Shown: positions 15,049 through 23,446 of the stretch, one piece after another | Layout: every line of letters begins with the position of its first letter | Position numbering within the stretch: the stretch's first letter is position 1 | NCBI RefSeq assembly: GCF_010500615.1 | Contig: NZ_JAAGNX010000003.1 | Coordinates: forward strand, 558,001-622,000 | Length of the DNA stretch: 64,000 nucleotides | Direction: 5' to 3' | From: Oceanipulchritudo coccoides | GTDB taxonomy: Bacteria > Verrucomicrobiota > Verrucomicrobiia > Opitutales > Oceanipulchritudinaceae | Program-made: the position numbers and the translations under genes | Notes under the pieces: generated by a model | Databases searched by the model: none | Told to the model about the DNA's origin: nothing | Seen by the model: the letters and a program-made list of their open reading frames with translations, nothing else

Positions 15049-16107
15049 TCAAACGGAGTCGTTCATCAAGCCTGTCGTTTCCTCTTGCTGCATTTCTTCC
15101 AGTTCGGCTTGAAGTTTCTGGACGGCATGGGAGTGCATGCGGGCCGGGTGGGTGGATTCGTGGATGGCCTTGAGCTGGCGGATCGAAACATGGGTGTAAA
15201 TCTCGGTGGTCTCCAGCTTGGCATGGCCGAGCATGGCCTGGATAAAGCGGATATCGGCCCCGTTTTCCAGCATTAGGGTTGCGCAGGCATGGCGGAAGAG
15301 GTGGCAGGAGCCACTTTTTCCGAGATCGGCAGCCTTGACGTAGCCGCGCACCATCTGAGTGAGCCGGTTTGGGGAGAAAGCCTCGCCGAGATTGGTCAGG
15401 AAGAGGGTGCCGTCCTCAACCTCCCCTACCAATCCGGGGCGAACGTCTTCAGTGTAACGCTCGATCCAGCGGATGGCCCGCTCGCCGATGGGGATCATGC
15501 GGTCCTTCTTTCCCTTGCCCAGGCGCACCATGACAGTGCCGCGTTCGGCATCCACGTCGAAAAGCTGCAGGTGAGCCAGTTCGCTGCGGCGAATTCCGGT
15601 GGAGTAAAATACTTCCAGAATGGCGCGGTCGCGCACGCCCATTGACTCGGTCACGTCTGGCTGATTGAGAATACTTTCAACCTCCCTGGCCGACAGGACA
15701 TGCTTGGGTAACCGCTTTTCCAGTCGTGGCAAGAGCAGGTCGGAGGCGGGATTAGAGAGGAGCAAATTCTGGCGGCAGAGCCACTTGAAGAACTGGCGAA
15801 CGGGGATCAGGCGTGCGTGCTGGGCACGGAAGGACAGCGGTTTCCCATCCCGCTTTTTCATGTGCAGGAGATGGCGCTGGTAGCGCTCGAGAATAGGCTT
15901 GGTAATTTCAGATGGGCGGCGTAGCGAGCGATCCTCACACCAGAGAATAAGGGCATTAAGATAGCTGATGCGGTTCTCCACGGTGCGCTCAGAGTAATTC
16001 TGGACGCGCAGGCTTTCGAGGTAAGCTTCGCGCAAGACGGCAAAGCCCTGTGGGTCGGTCGGATCGCCGACCTGGGCCTTGGGGAGGATTTCACCTTTTC
16101 GCGGCAT
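15049..16107 (-). CDS. XerC/XerD-like tyrosine recombinase
   Basis: 352 residues. An N-terminal core-binding domain (Y-S-E-R-T-V-E-N-R-I-S-Y-L) is followed by the catalytic domain: Arg in G-I-R-R-S-E-L, Lys in G-K-G-K-K-D-R, H-x-x-R in C-H-L-F-R-H-A-C-A-T, second His in L-G-H-A-K-L-E-T-T and Tyr in E-I-Y-T-H-V. A ~45-residue tail rich in Gln/Glu follows, longer than Xer itself. Together with the primase-helicase next door it marks an integrative element, not the housekeeping Xer system. Confidence 0.9.
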   Translation of the reverse strand: MPRKGEILPKAQVGDPTDPQGFAVLREAYLESLRVQNYSERTVENRISYLNALILWCEDRSLRRPSEITKPILERYQRHLLHMKKRDGKPLSFRAQHARLIPVRQFFKWLCRQNLLLSNPASDLLLPRLEKRLPKHVLSAREVESILNQPDVTESMGVRDRAILEVFYSTGIRRSELAHLQLFDVDAERGTVMVRLGKGKKDRMIPIGERAIRWIERYTEDVRPGLVGEVEDGTLFLTNLGEAFSPNRLTQMVRGYVKAADLGKSGSCHLFRHACATLMLENGADIRFIQAMLGHAKLETTEIYTHVSIRQLKAIHESTHPARMHSHAVQKLQAELEEMQQEETTGLMNDSV

Positions 16108-16122
16108 GGCTTTTTCGTTACG

Positions 16123-19065
16123 TTACGACGCGAGCTGGGCGTGTACCCCCGCTTGCGCGTTTTCGACCCCGGTCGATGATTTCAAGCGAGAGTCCGCCTG
16201 GATAGAGGCTTCCATCGGATCACTAAGCGCACCCGAAACGTGCCCATTGGGGGCTCGTTGATGGCTCGAAGCAGTTCGTTCCATGCCCGAAGGGGGATTT
16301 TCGGTGCTCGAAGTCAGCGTCGTATCTATGAGTCCTTCGATTTCTATGAGCCCGCAGAGCTGTGGGCGGGCACTTTCTGCATCCCCGTTAAAGAGCAACT
16401 CGTAAACGAATGATTGTCCGCGGCCGCCGTGGTGGGGCAGAAGGTACTCAAGGGATTCGAGTTTGTTGAGATGGGTGCGGACCTGGTACTCGCTCCAGCC
16501 ACTCCACTGGCGTACCTGGCGGCGGGTAAAGAGGCACTGGTCACGGCCAAGGTTCTTTTCCTTGCAATGCTCCTCGACCTTTGCGGTCAGGAGCGTCAAC
16601 AGCCTGCGAGTCTGCGGTGGCAAATCGTCCAGGGAGCGTCCCAATATCTCGTGGGCGATGTGGTTGGCTGCCTCAATGTCAGAAAGTTCCACCTCGATGT
16701 AGCGGGCTCGGTCGCGCTGATGGATTTGTCGTTGATATTGGTGCAGAAGCGCGATACTGCGAATGAGGGTCAGGTACTTCAAGTGGTCGCGGCGGGTGCG
16801 AGTGCGGTCCGAGAGAAAGGTCAGACGTGGGGCGTAGGGATTGACCACGTGGAGCGGGCGCAACAGGCGCTGGGCATTGCGGTGAACTTTGAGGATATCC
16901 TCGCGTTCGAGCCTGCGTCCGAGCCCTTCCAGGGTTTCGGCATCGCGCTGGAGGCGGTGAATGGCCTGGGTCTGTTCACGGCTCTCATCGACGGTGAGCA
17001 CAAGGCAGCGGTTGAGCAACTCCTCATCAAGGTCGATGGCGGTTGTGGTAAGAAATATCATGATCGGTCCCTCGACGCTGTATTCCTCGGTCTTCATGCG
17101 GCCCTTGTCATCCTTGCCGGTGGAGGCAATAGTGAGTTTACCCTCGGACTGCAGGAGCTTGAGCGCATAGCCGGCCTTTTGCGCCCCCTCCTCCTCAGCA
17201 ATCGCGAGAATCTTGTGCCGGAGGTCTTTCTCACCCAGATAGTAGAGGCTCTGCCCAGTCATAGTTGAATAGTGCACCCGCTCCTCTTCGGGCATCATGG
17301 CAAGGACAGCCTCCATCAAGGCGGTTTTGCCTGCCGCGCTGTTGGACTGAACGATAACGGCGAGGGGTCGGTCCAGTTTGCGCGATACAGCAGCGAGGTA
17401 ACCGGTCAGCTTATTGGTGGTCTCACCCACGATTCCGCACTGCTGAAAATCCTCGAGAATGCGCCCCAGCAGGTCAGGCGATTTGAGCAGTTCAAGGGCC
17501 GCCTTTTTGTCTGGGTCACTTATAGCCACTCTCGGGCCCTTCGAGGGACTCATGGCCTCCTGGATTTTTCTTTCCTGATAGCCTTCCAAGGCAAGAAGAA
17601 CGCGACCAATGTCCCGCTTAAGCAGGTCGGGCGATAGCTGGGTCTCGGCGGCCGCAGCCTTGATGAAGCGTTCTCTTTCCTTGGCACGGTACAGGTCGAG
17701 GATATCCAGAAAGTAGCGTTCGTTGTACCAGATTCGGAGATTGACCTTGAGAATCTCAAAACTGGTGTTGCGGGCCAGCCCGCGCACCCGGTACTGACGA
17801 TCCCCCACATGCAATAGGAGGTCCTTCCCGGACTCTTGGAGCATGTTCGCACCAAGACAGCTTTCCCCCTGAATTTCCGAAGGCTTCTCCTCTTCATTAT
17901 TTATGCAGGGAATACCCGCTTCCTTAGCTGACTGCGGCGCGGTTACTCCCCGCCCCATCCAGCGGGCTGAATTGAGGAGCAGGGGGAGCGAATGTGAGGC
18001 CGGTTCGTGTTTTAAGGCAAATTCATTGGCGTCCTGTCCGGGCGGGAAAATGACCCGGAAGCACTCGATGCCGATTGATTGCAATCGCTCTGAATCGCGT
18101 TCGGCGGCGCGTTCGCCTTCCTGATCCCGGTCATAGGCAATGTATACGCGTTGGGTCCGCTTTTCCCTGAAGGCATTCAGGAGCTCATCCGTGAAACCGT
18201 CGGTCCCATGAATGCAGGTGACATTTCCCATTCCGTTGACCCGGAACGTCAGCGCATCGATGACGCTCTCGGTCAGAATGACTTCCGGGGAGAGAAGGCA
18301 TTCGGGGTTCCAGATTCCACGAGGCGGTCCGGGCAGGTAGAGGTGGTACACCTTGTTCTTTTGCGGCCCCACCTTGCGCCCGTAAATCTGTACGACCCGG
18401 CCGTCTTCTCGGCATATGGGGAACACAAGGCAACCGTTGAAGTGCTCGTGTCCTGATTCCCTGAAGATACCCAGAGCCTGGAGGCGCTGACGGATACGGG
18501 CTCCCTCCCTTCGATTTTTGTGCGGAATCCGCAGGCCGAGCGTGCGGTCGGCAAAGCCGATTCCAACTTCAGCGATTGCCGCCTCGCATCCAATTCCGCG
18601 CGAGTTTAGATAATCCATTGCCGAAGGGTTTTGATGAAGCCGTTCCTGGTAATAGGTGAGCACCTGTTCCAACAGGGTCTGGTCGTCGGCCTCCGCGTCC
18701 AGGGGAGACTCCAGCTTCGGCACCGTTGCCTTGCTGAGTGGACCTCCCTTACCTGAGCCCGCCCGGAGGCCGAAAAGCTGCGGATTCTGCTCTTTAAGCA
18801 GGAGGACTGCATGGCGCCGGCTCACCCCGTCGTGCTTCATCAAGAAATCAATGGCACCGCCATTTCGGCCACTTCCCCGACAGTGCCACTGATTGGTCTG
18901 AGCATTAACAGTGAATGCCGGTAGCTTATCTTTGGTGAAGGGTGAATATCCCACATACGCCTTCTCTGCACACACCTCCAATCCGATGCCTTTCGAACGG
19001 ATCAGAGCCACCAGATCCACCTCCTCGTCAAGCCGTTTCAGCTCTACTTCGCTAATGCGTGCCAT
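16123..19065 (-). CDS. Primase-helicase (CHC2-like/TOPRIM/P-loop) of a mobile element
   Basis: 980 residues from ATG 19065, which has a GGAGAAAGGA site. Order: CHC2-like N-terminus (~1-100); TOPRIM (~265-350) with V-I-L-T-E-S-V-I-D-A-L, I-H-G-T and Y-D-R-D-Q-E-G-E-R; helicase-like P-loop S-N-S-A-A-G-K-T (~555) with A-I-A-E-E-E-G-A as Walker B; winged-helix tail (W-S-E-Y-Q-V-R-T-H-L-N-K-L-E). Odd: the zinc site is mostly gone; where DnaG has C-P-F-H and H-C-F-G-C it reads S-P-F-T and H-C-R-G-S. It likely primes and unwinds element DNA. The last ~70 residues are Ser/Ala-rich and disordered. Confidence 0.85.
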   Translation of the reverse strand: MARISEVELKRLDEEVDLVALIRSKGIGLEVCAEKAYVGYSPFTKDKLPAFTVNAQTNQWHCRGSGRNGGAIDFLMKHDGVSRRHAVLLLKEQNPQLFGLRAGSGKGGPLSKATVPKLESPLDAEADDQTLLEQVLTYYQERLHQNPSAMDYLNSRGIGCEAAIAEVGIGFADRTLGLRIPHKNRREGARIRQRLQALGIFRESGHEHFNGCLVFPICREDGRVVQIYGRKVGPQKNKVYHLYLPGPPRGIWNPECLLSPEVILTESVIDALTFRVNGMGNVTCIHGTDGFTDELLNAFREKRTQRVYIAYDRDQEGERAAERDSERLQSIGIECFRVIFPPGQDANEFALKHEPASHSLPLLLNSARWMGRGVTAPQSAKEAGIPCINNEEEKPSEIQGESCLGANMLQESGKDLLLHVGDRQYRVRGLARNTSFEILKVNLRIWYNERYFLDILDLYRAKERERFIKAAAAETQLSPDLLKRDIGRVLLALEGYQERKIQEAMSPSKGPRVAISDPDKKAALELLKSPDLLGRILEDFQQCGIVGETTNKLTGYLAAVSRKLDRPLAVIVQSNSAAGKTALMEAVLAMMPEEERVHYSTMTGQSLYYLGEKDLRHKILAIAEEEGAQKAGYALKLLQSEGKLTIASTGKDDKGRMKTEEYSVEGPIMIFLTTTAIDLDEELLNRCLVLTVDESREQTQAIHRLQRDAETLEGLGRRLEREDILKVHRNAQRLLRPLHVVNPYAPRLTFLSDRTRTRRDHLKYLTLIRSIALLHQYQRQIHQRDRARYIEVELSDIEAANHIAHEILGRSLDDLPPQTRRLLTLLTAKVEEHCKEKNLGRDQCLFTRRQVRQWSGWSEYQVRTHLNKLESLEYLLPHHGGRGQSFVYELLFNGDAESARPQLCGLIEIEGLIDTTLTSSTENPPSGMERTASSHQRAPNGHVSGALSDPMEASIQADSRLKSSTGVENAQAGVHAQLAS

Positions 19066-19299
19066 CGGTCCTTTCTCCCCGGACACCGCCGAAGTTCACT
19101 GGCAACGTATTCGCCATGACAAATGAAATGTAGGTAAGCTGCAAACAATGCAAGTAAAATGTCAAATTGCTACTATGTAGGCACGTTGCTAATTCCTGCT
19201 ATCCTCATTATGGCAACCCCGTCTTTCACACAGTAGCCACCCTACATACATCCTTCAGTCCTTTGTTGCGGTTCTGCTATCTCCCTGTTTAATGCACTC
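19066..19299. promoter_or_regulatory. Divergent control region with ATGTAGG-type repeats
   Basis: 233 bp between the divergent primase and XRE genes. ATGTAGG occurs near 19128 and 19175, each followed about 4-6 bp later by a T/G-rich T-x-x-G-C, and its inverse CCTACAT lies near 19240. Such repeats fit operators for the adjacent XRE repressor or binding sites for replication proteins. Confidence 0.4.
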
Positions 19300-19662
19300 A
19301 TGAAGACTGGACGCCCATCACTCCGCCCCAGGCCGCCCTTTGGAAGCCGGCTGCACTGTTTCCGAGAAGGAGCCCGCCTAACACAGGCTCAGGTCGCTGA
19401 AAAACTTGGCATCTCAACCCGCGCTTATGCTTTCTGGGAGCGAGAACCGGTTTCCATCAGGCCTGAGCAACTCGTCCTTCTCGCCGATATTTTTGACGTC
19501 TCGACCGATGAGCTTTGTGGGCGAAATACTCAGGAAATTACAGCCGCACCCATAATTCCAAGCCTTAGGAACGTCTTTAGGAGAGCATCTCTTCTTTCCT
19601 CAAAACAGCAGTCTATGATCGCAGAATTCGTGGGCGCATTTGTTACAGCTTGTGGTAAATAG
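19300..19662 (+). CDS. XRE-family transcriptional regulator
   Basis: 120 residues. R-L-T-Q-A-Q-V-A-E-K-L-G-I-S-T-R-A-Y-A-F-W-E-R is a clear lambda-repressor-like helix-turn-helix; the following P-E-Q-L-V-L-L-A-D-I-F-D-V-S-T-D-E-L-C-G completes the XRE five-helix bundle. The C-terminal 40 residues may be a dimerisation tail. Divergent from the primase-helicase with repeat sequences between them, so it probably controls the element. Confidence 0.85.
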   Translation: MKTGRPSLRPRPPFGSRLHCFREGARLTQAQVAEKLGISTRAYAFWEREPVSIRPEQLVLLADIFDVSTDELCGRNTQEITAAPIIPSLRNVFRRASLLSSKQQSMIAEFVGAFVTACGK

Positions 19663-20052
19663 TATTCATTGAAAATTACGCACGTCATTGACCGAAATAC
19701 TGCTGTGGTCCCCCTCTTTCTATAGCGATGGGTTGTTAATTGGGGGGCTCAGCTGTTCTACTCCCTTCACCTGTTTTCACTTCCCGTTATCTGGCAGCAT
19801 CTTGTGAAACGATGGGCCGGCACGGAAATGCAGGGAATTGCGGGAAAATGCTATGGAATTGGCAAATCGCCATCTCCTATTCAAAGAGACGATATTACAA
19901 TCAGGTGATTTACGGAACTTTAAAAGATTGGTATTTTTGCATGACTGTTGAGTGATACATATCGCCGTGATTGTAAAATCCATGTGAAAGATCCACTGAC
20001 GTGATGAGACCCCTATCTAGGTCTTTAGAGTTCAGGTATTCTCCTGAGTATT
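19663..20052. other. 390-bp non-coding stretch with a dispersed repeat
   Basis: Holds the inverted copy of the ~120-bp dispersed repeat (19747-19870). The rest is AT-rich and without recognisable genes. Confidence 0.5.
19747..19870 (-). repeat. Dispersed ~120-bp repeat, copy 1 (inverted)
   Basis: Read on the minus strand this matches 38483-38615 closely: both contain TTGCCAAT, CATTTTCCCGCA, CATCGTTTCACAAGATGCTG and AGATAACGGGAAGTGAAAAC in the same order and spacing. It lies just after the XRE gene, at the edge of the primase/recombinase module, so it may be that module's end or attachment region. Confidence 0.75.
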
Positions 20053-20322
20053 GTGAAAAAAGTACCTGAAATAGTGATATCAATTTTTCTTAAGTCGGTA
20101 AGTAATTTCAATGAATCTACGGCGGTTGATTTTGTGATTTGCATTGCCATCATGATGGTTGTTTTTCCTGGCTTTGCTCAAGGCTGCATTAAAGCCATCA
20201 GGGATTGGAGCGAGTTAAGAGCCTGCCGAATGCTCTCCAGGCCTCGGCCCCCCCGGGCTAAGAGAAAGCGAAGACGTTCAAAGGGTGCTGGGAAGAAACT
20301 TCGAGATCACCGGTTGAAGTGA
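20053..20322 (+). CDS. Small membrane protein with a very basic tail
   Basis: 89 residues from GTG 20053. One hydrophobic helix (V-I-C-I-A-I-M-M-V-V-F-P-G-F) is followed by a strongly basic tail (R-P-R-P-P-R-A-K-R-K-R-R-R). No family recognised and no good ribosome-binding site, so it may not be a gene. Confidence 0.3.
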   Translation: MKKVPEIVISIFLKSVSNFNESTAVDFVICIAIMMVVFPGFAQGCIKAIRDWSELRACRMLSRPRPPRAKRKRRRSKGAGKKLRDHRLK

Positions 20323-20585
20323 TATCGAATGGTTATAATTGAGTGTCAATATGTACTTATGACGCCTGTTTCAGGTTACAGACGTTTAGCGCCCGTTAAT
20401 AGCGCTCTCTCTGCTTTAGGGTATGAGGAATTCACTGAACCGGGGTGCAATACCTAGGAGGATTGATTAATATTTATCTAAAAATTTACAAAAATTACTA
20501 TTGTATTTTAAATCAGAAGAGCTAATTCTCCGCTAACGAAACGAGCGAAATTCTAATACAGGAAATACGAAAGGTGGAAATAGTT

Positions 20586-21023
20586 ATGATGTTAAATTGT
20601 ACGAAACTGTCCCGACTAGGGGTCTGTCTGTTACTTGGAGGGCTGTCATCACATTTATGCGCGGCTGAGGTAGCGGAACCTGTTGTCGAGGAATTGACGG
20701 TTGAAGAGGCGAAGGAAATTTTAATTGCCGAGAAGCTCGCCTTACACACCGAATTGAGGAATGCATTACTCGCATCTGACGCAAAGACCTCGGATCTGGC
20801 AAAACCCATTACGGAAAAGCATCGCTCTGATAATGCTGAGGCAATAATTCAGGCAAAGTTACTGCAGTTTGAGATTGCATCCGTGGAGAAGGAAGTCGAG
20901 GAGGCAAAAGTTTCTGTCGATACTGTTGAGGCGTACGAGCATATGGAACCTGGTTCTCAGCAGCGCCTGGAGGCCCGGATTAGGGCACAAGAGGCAAAAA
21001 AGATCTCTAAACCAACCGAATAA
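20586..21023 (+). CDS. Small secreted protein at the head of the Rhs locus
   Basis: 145 residues from ATG 20586, with AAAGGTGG upstream. A signal peptide (M-M-L-N-C-T-K-L-S-R then G-V-C-L-L-L-G-G-L, cleavage near C-A-A-E) is followed by an almost wholly charged helical chain rich in Glu, Lys and Ala. No family recognised. It stands 8 bp before the YadA-like gene. Probably an envelope accessory of the Rhs locus. Confidence 0.55.
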   Translation: MMLNCTKLSRLGVCLLLGGLSSHLCAAEVAEPVVEELTVEEAKEILIAEKLALHTELRNALLASDAKTSDLAKPITEKHRSDNAEAIIQAKLLQFEIASVEKEVEEAKVSVDTVEAYEHMEPGSQQRLEARIRAQEAKKISKPTE

Positions 21024-21031
21024 GTTAAGTA

Positions 21032-22054
21032 ATGAAAACGAAAAATTATCTCACCATAGCTGCACTAACATTTCTTCTTGGGTTCAGATCAATTCAAGGT
21101 GCTGTCGACGAAACTGGCCATCTGTTCATTACGGGAAGCGATTCAGTTGCGCCACCTTCAACTACTGGGGACATTTTTCTCTGGGTTCCTTCTGAAGATG
21201 CCTTTAAAGGTGGGAATGTGAGTTCTACAACCTACCTGAGCTCATCCAGTTTGGGGTATCGATCTTTTGCATATGGTTATAACCCCACCTCATCCGGGTC
21301 ATATTCAGTAGCATTTGGTTATTATCCAGTTGCATCGGGTCAATATTCATTTGCCGCAGGTGCTTATTCCGAAAGTACAGGTTATGCCAGTTCAGCTTTT
21401 GGATATGGATCTGATTCTTACGGGCTTTATTCTTTTTCAAATGGCTATTACGCAGATGCTTTGGGGAATCACTCTGTGGCCTTCGGGAATTACTCTGAAG
21501 CTTCAGGCTCATATTCAGTCTGTTTTGGATATAGTAATGATTCACTTGGCTACGGTTCATTTACTGTGGGCGAACAAAACATTGCTACCGATGATTATTC
21601 TACAGCTTTCGGCTTCACAAATCAATCCACAGGAGTGAGCTCATTTGCTATTGGACGATTTAATATTGCTTCAGGTGATGATGCCACTGCGTTGGGGTAT
21701 GATACGCAAGTCTCGGGCTGGACAAGTATTGCAAGTGGATACCACAACAGGGTGACTAACATGACTGCAGCAGCGTTTGGACAGTTCTTGGATGTGACGA
21801 CTTGGGATTCCACTGCTGTTGGTGTTGCTAATGACGCAAGCGTATTGGGGTCAGGGTCCTCGCGGCCTCTATTTATGGTTGGTAATGGTACTGTCGATTA
21901 TCAAGGCGATCCCGATTCAAATGGGAATAACATTGGCGATTCGGACGACATCGCGAGTGAGCGGAAAAATGCCCTCGTTGTGTACGCAAACGGTTATACT
22001 GAACTGAAGGTAGAGCCAAAAGGCGGGATAGACATGGGGTCCTTCGATCAGTAA
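21032..22054 (+). CDS. Secreted YadA-head-repeat protein
   Basis: 340 residues. A signal peptide (L-T-I-A-A-L-T-F-L-L-G, cleavage near I-Q-G-A) is followed by about 14-15 repeats of 14-16 residues of the form S-x-A-F-G-x-x-x-x-A-S-G-x-Y-S, the left-handed beta-roll of YadA/Hia head domains. No C-terminal translocator or stalk, so it is not a complete trimeric autotransporter. It could coat or dock the Rhs protein or the cell surface. Ser/Gly/Tyr-rich composition is unlike its neighbours. Confidence 0.75.
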   Translation: MKTKNYLTIAALTFLLGFRSIQGAVDETGHLFITGSDSVAPPSTTGDIFLWVPSEDAFKGGNVSSTTYLSSSSLGYRSFAYGYNPTSSGSYSVAFGYYPVASGQYSFAAGAYSESTGYASSAFGYGSDSYGLYSFSNGYYADALGNHSVAFGNYSEASGSYSVCFGYSNDSLGYGSFTVGEQNIATDDYSTAFGFTNQSTGVSSFAIGRFNIASGDDATALGYDTQVSGWTSIASGYHNRVTNMTAAAFGQFLDVTTWDSTAVGVANDASVLGSGSSRPLFMVGNGTVDYQGDPDSNGNNIGDSDDIASERKNALVVYANGYTELKVEPKGGIDMGSFDQ

Positions 22055-22078
22055 TTAACCGAAAAAGGAGTTCGTACA

Positions 22079-22891
22079 ATGCATACAATTCTATCCCCTC
22101 AAGTCAGGTGGGGCCTGTTTGTTCTGTGCTCAATCACTTTAGTTATGAGTTCTTTTACAAAAGCTCAGAGCACCCCAGACTGGTGGACCGACCCTGCTAC
22201 TGCAATTTATGAGAATGCCACACCTCCCACTGAACCTGAACATTATTCCCCAGTTAATGTGGGGCAGCTTAAGTATGTGGCAACGCAGGCAAAAGCGTAT
22301 TTAGATAGCATTTATACGGGGCTGGACTGGAACTGGGCTTACGAGGGAAGCGGAGTTACCAATCCATTCCCCTTTGTTTCGCAGGATAATTATTCCCCAG
22401 TTAATGTGGGCCAGATCAAGGCTGTAGCCTATGGATTTTATAAGATCCTGGATTCTCGCTTACATGGAAGCTCACAAAATATATCAGACTTCGGTGGCAG
22501 CACTAGTAGCTTGGATGGGTTCACCGTTCCATGGGATAGCATCATTACCGGTGAAAACAGTGATGTGGCGAATATTGGACAATTAAAGCTGGTATTCAGT
22601 TTCTGGCCGGATCGTGACACAATTGATGCCGATGGACTCGCAGATTATTGGGAAAAGCGGATATGGGGAAATACAACAACCGCCAGCGACCCCAATGGCG
22701 ATGTTGATGGGGACGGTATAAGCAACATCGAAGAGTTCCAGACCGGGGGTGATCCAAGTGCGGATCCACTATCTGGAGTTGTGTCGCCACAATTAACACA
22801 GTCCCCAACAGGAATGATTTATTTCCGGCGCGAACCGAATGGTTCAACGGACTATCAATTTAATCCGCTCACAGGTTCAGTGACACCATAG
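22079..22891 (+). CDS. Secreted protein with P-V-N-V-G-Q-L-K repeats and calcium-type motifs
   Basis: 270 residues with signal peptide (cleavage after K-A-Q). Three copies of a Y-S-P-V-N-V-G-Q-L-K / I-K-A-V-A-Y motif are present (the third degenerate, V-A-N-I-G-Q-L-K), each followed by a helix. A D-x-D-x-D-G-x-S-N-x-E-E-F loop with D-A-D-G-L-A-D-Y-W-E before it resembles thrombospondin-3/dockerin-type calcium loops. This combination is a hallmark of Verrucomicrobia proteins encoded next to Rhs genes (from memory). A strong AAAAAGGAG site precedes it. Confidence 0.7.
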   Translation: MHTILSPQVRWGLFVLCSITLVMSSFTKAQSTPDWWTDPATAIYENATPPTEPEHYSPVNVGQLKYVATQAKAYLDSIYTGLDWNWAYEGSGVTNPFPFVSQDNYSPVNVGQIKAVAYGFYKILDSRLHGSSQNISDFGGSTSSLDGFTVPWDSIITGENSDVANIGQLKLVFSFWPDRDTIDADGLADYWEKRIWGNTTTASDPNGDVDGDGISNIEEFQTGGDPSADPLSGVVSPQLTQSPTGMIYFRREPNGSTDYQFNPLTGSVTP

Positions 22892-22913
22892 TTTATTACC
22901 AATCAATTCAAAT

Positions 22914-23414
22914 ATGAAACGATCCTCCTTATATCTCGCTACAGTCTTCTTATTTGTGGGTGTCCTTGTTGGGGTCTTCCAAATTATCAATTGGTATGAG
23001 GCGCGTAATGCGCCGGAGCCTGATAACAGTGCGGAGCGTCTGGCTTATGTGGAAAAGGTCACCGATGAGGCCTTTGGGGAAGCCACACGTAAGAAGTTTC
23101 AGCAGGCGGTGCTTGATCCGAAGGCTTCGACACCAAGGCAAGCAGGCACTGCATCTACAGATAACCCTCCGCCGGTATTGAAGGCTATGCCAGATGGTGA
23201 TCCACCTCCTTATGCCAATAGTGTGAATGAATCTCAGCTGCGTTTAAGGGAGCAGACCTTATCAGAATTTGCTGTTTTCCGAGACGCCTCTGTTCGTAAT
23301 CCCATGTCTGATGAGAATACTGCCACACAGGAATCACTTATCAGAATGAGCACTGAGCGAATTAGGGCTTGGGAAGCACAACGAGCCGAGGGTCGAGAAG
23401 ATATGGCCAACTGA
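22914..23414 (+). CDS. Single-pass membrane protein upstream of Rhs
   Basis: 166 residues. One N-terminal transmembrane helix (A-T-V-F-L-F-V-G-V-L-V-G-V-F-Q-I-I) is followed by a soluble, Pro- and Glu-rich domain, probably periplasmic. No family recognised. It ends 32 bp before the Rhs start and is probably in the same transcript. Confidence 0.6.
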   Translation: MKRSSLYLATVFLFVGVLVGVFQIINWYEARNAPEPDNSAERLAYVEKVTDEAFGEATRKKFQQAVLDPKASTPRQAGTASTDNPPPVLKAMPDGDPPPYANSVNESQLRLREQTLSEFAVFRDASVRNPMSDENTATQESLIRMSTERIRAWEAQRAEGREDMAN

Positions 23415-23446
23415 TCTGTACTGAAATTACTCAAAAAATATTTCTC

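Noticed and set aside
16414..17268. Long plus-strand open frame of 284 codons
   Set aside because: Exact antisense of the primase-helicase gene, which has strong domain motifs; the frame is a by-product of GC-rich codon use.
21200..21850. Tandem repeat that could suggest a CRISPR or satellite array
   Set aside because: It is the coding repeat of the YadA-head-like protein; units diverge at DNA level and there are no spacers. No CRISPR array was seen anywhere.
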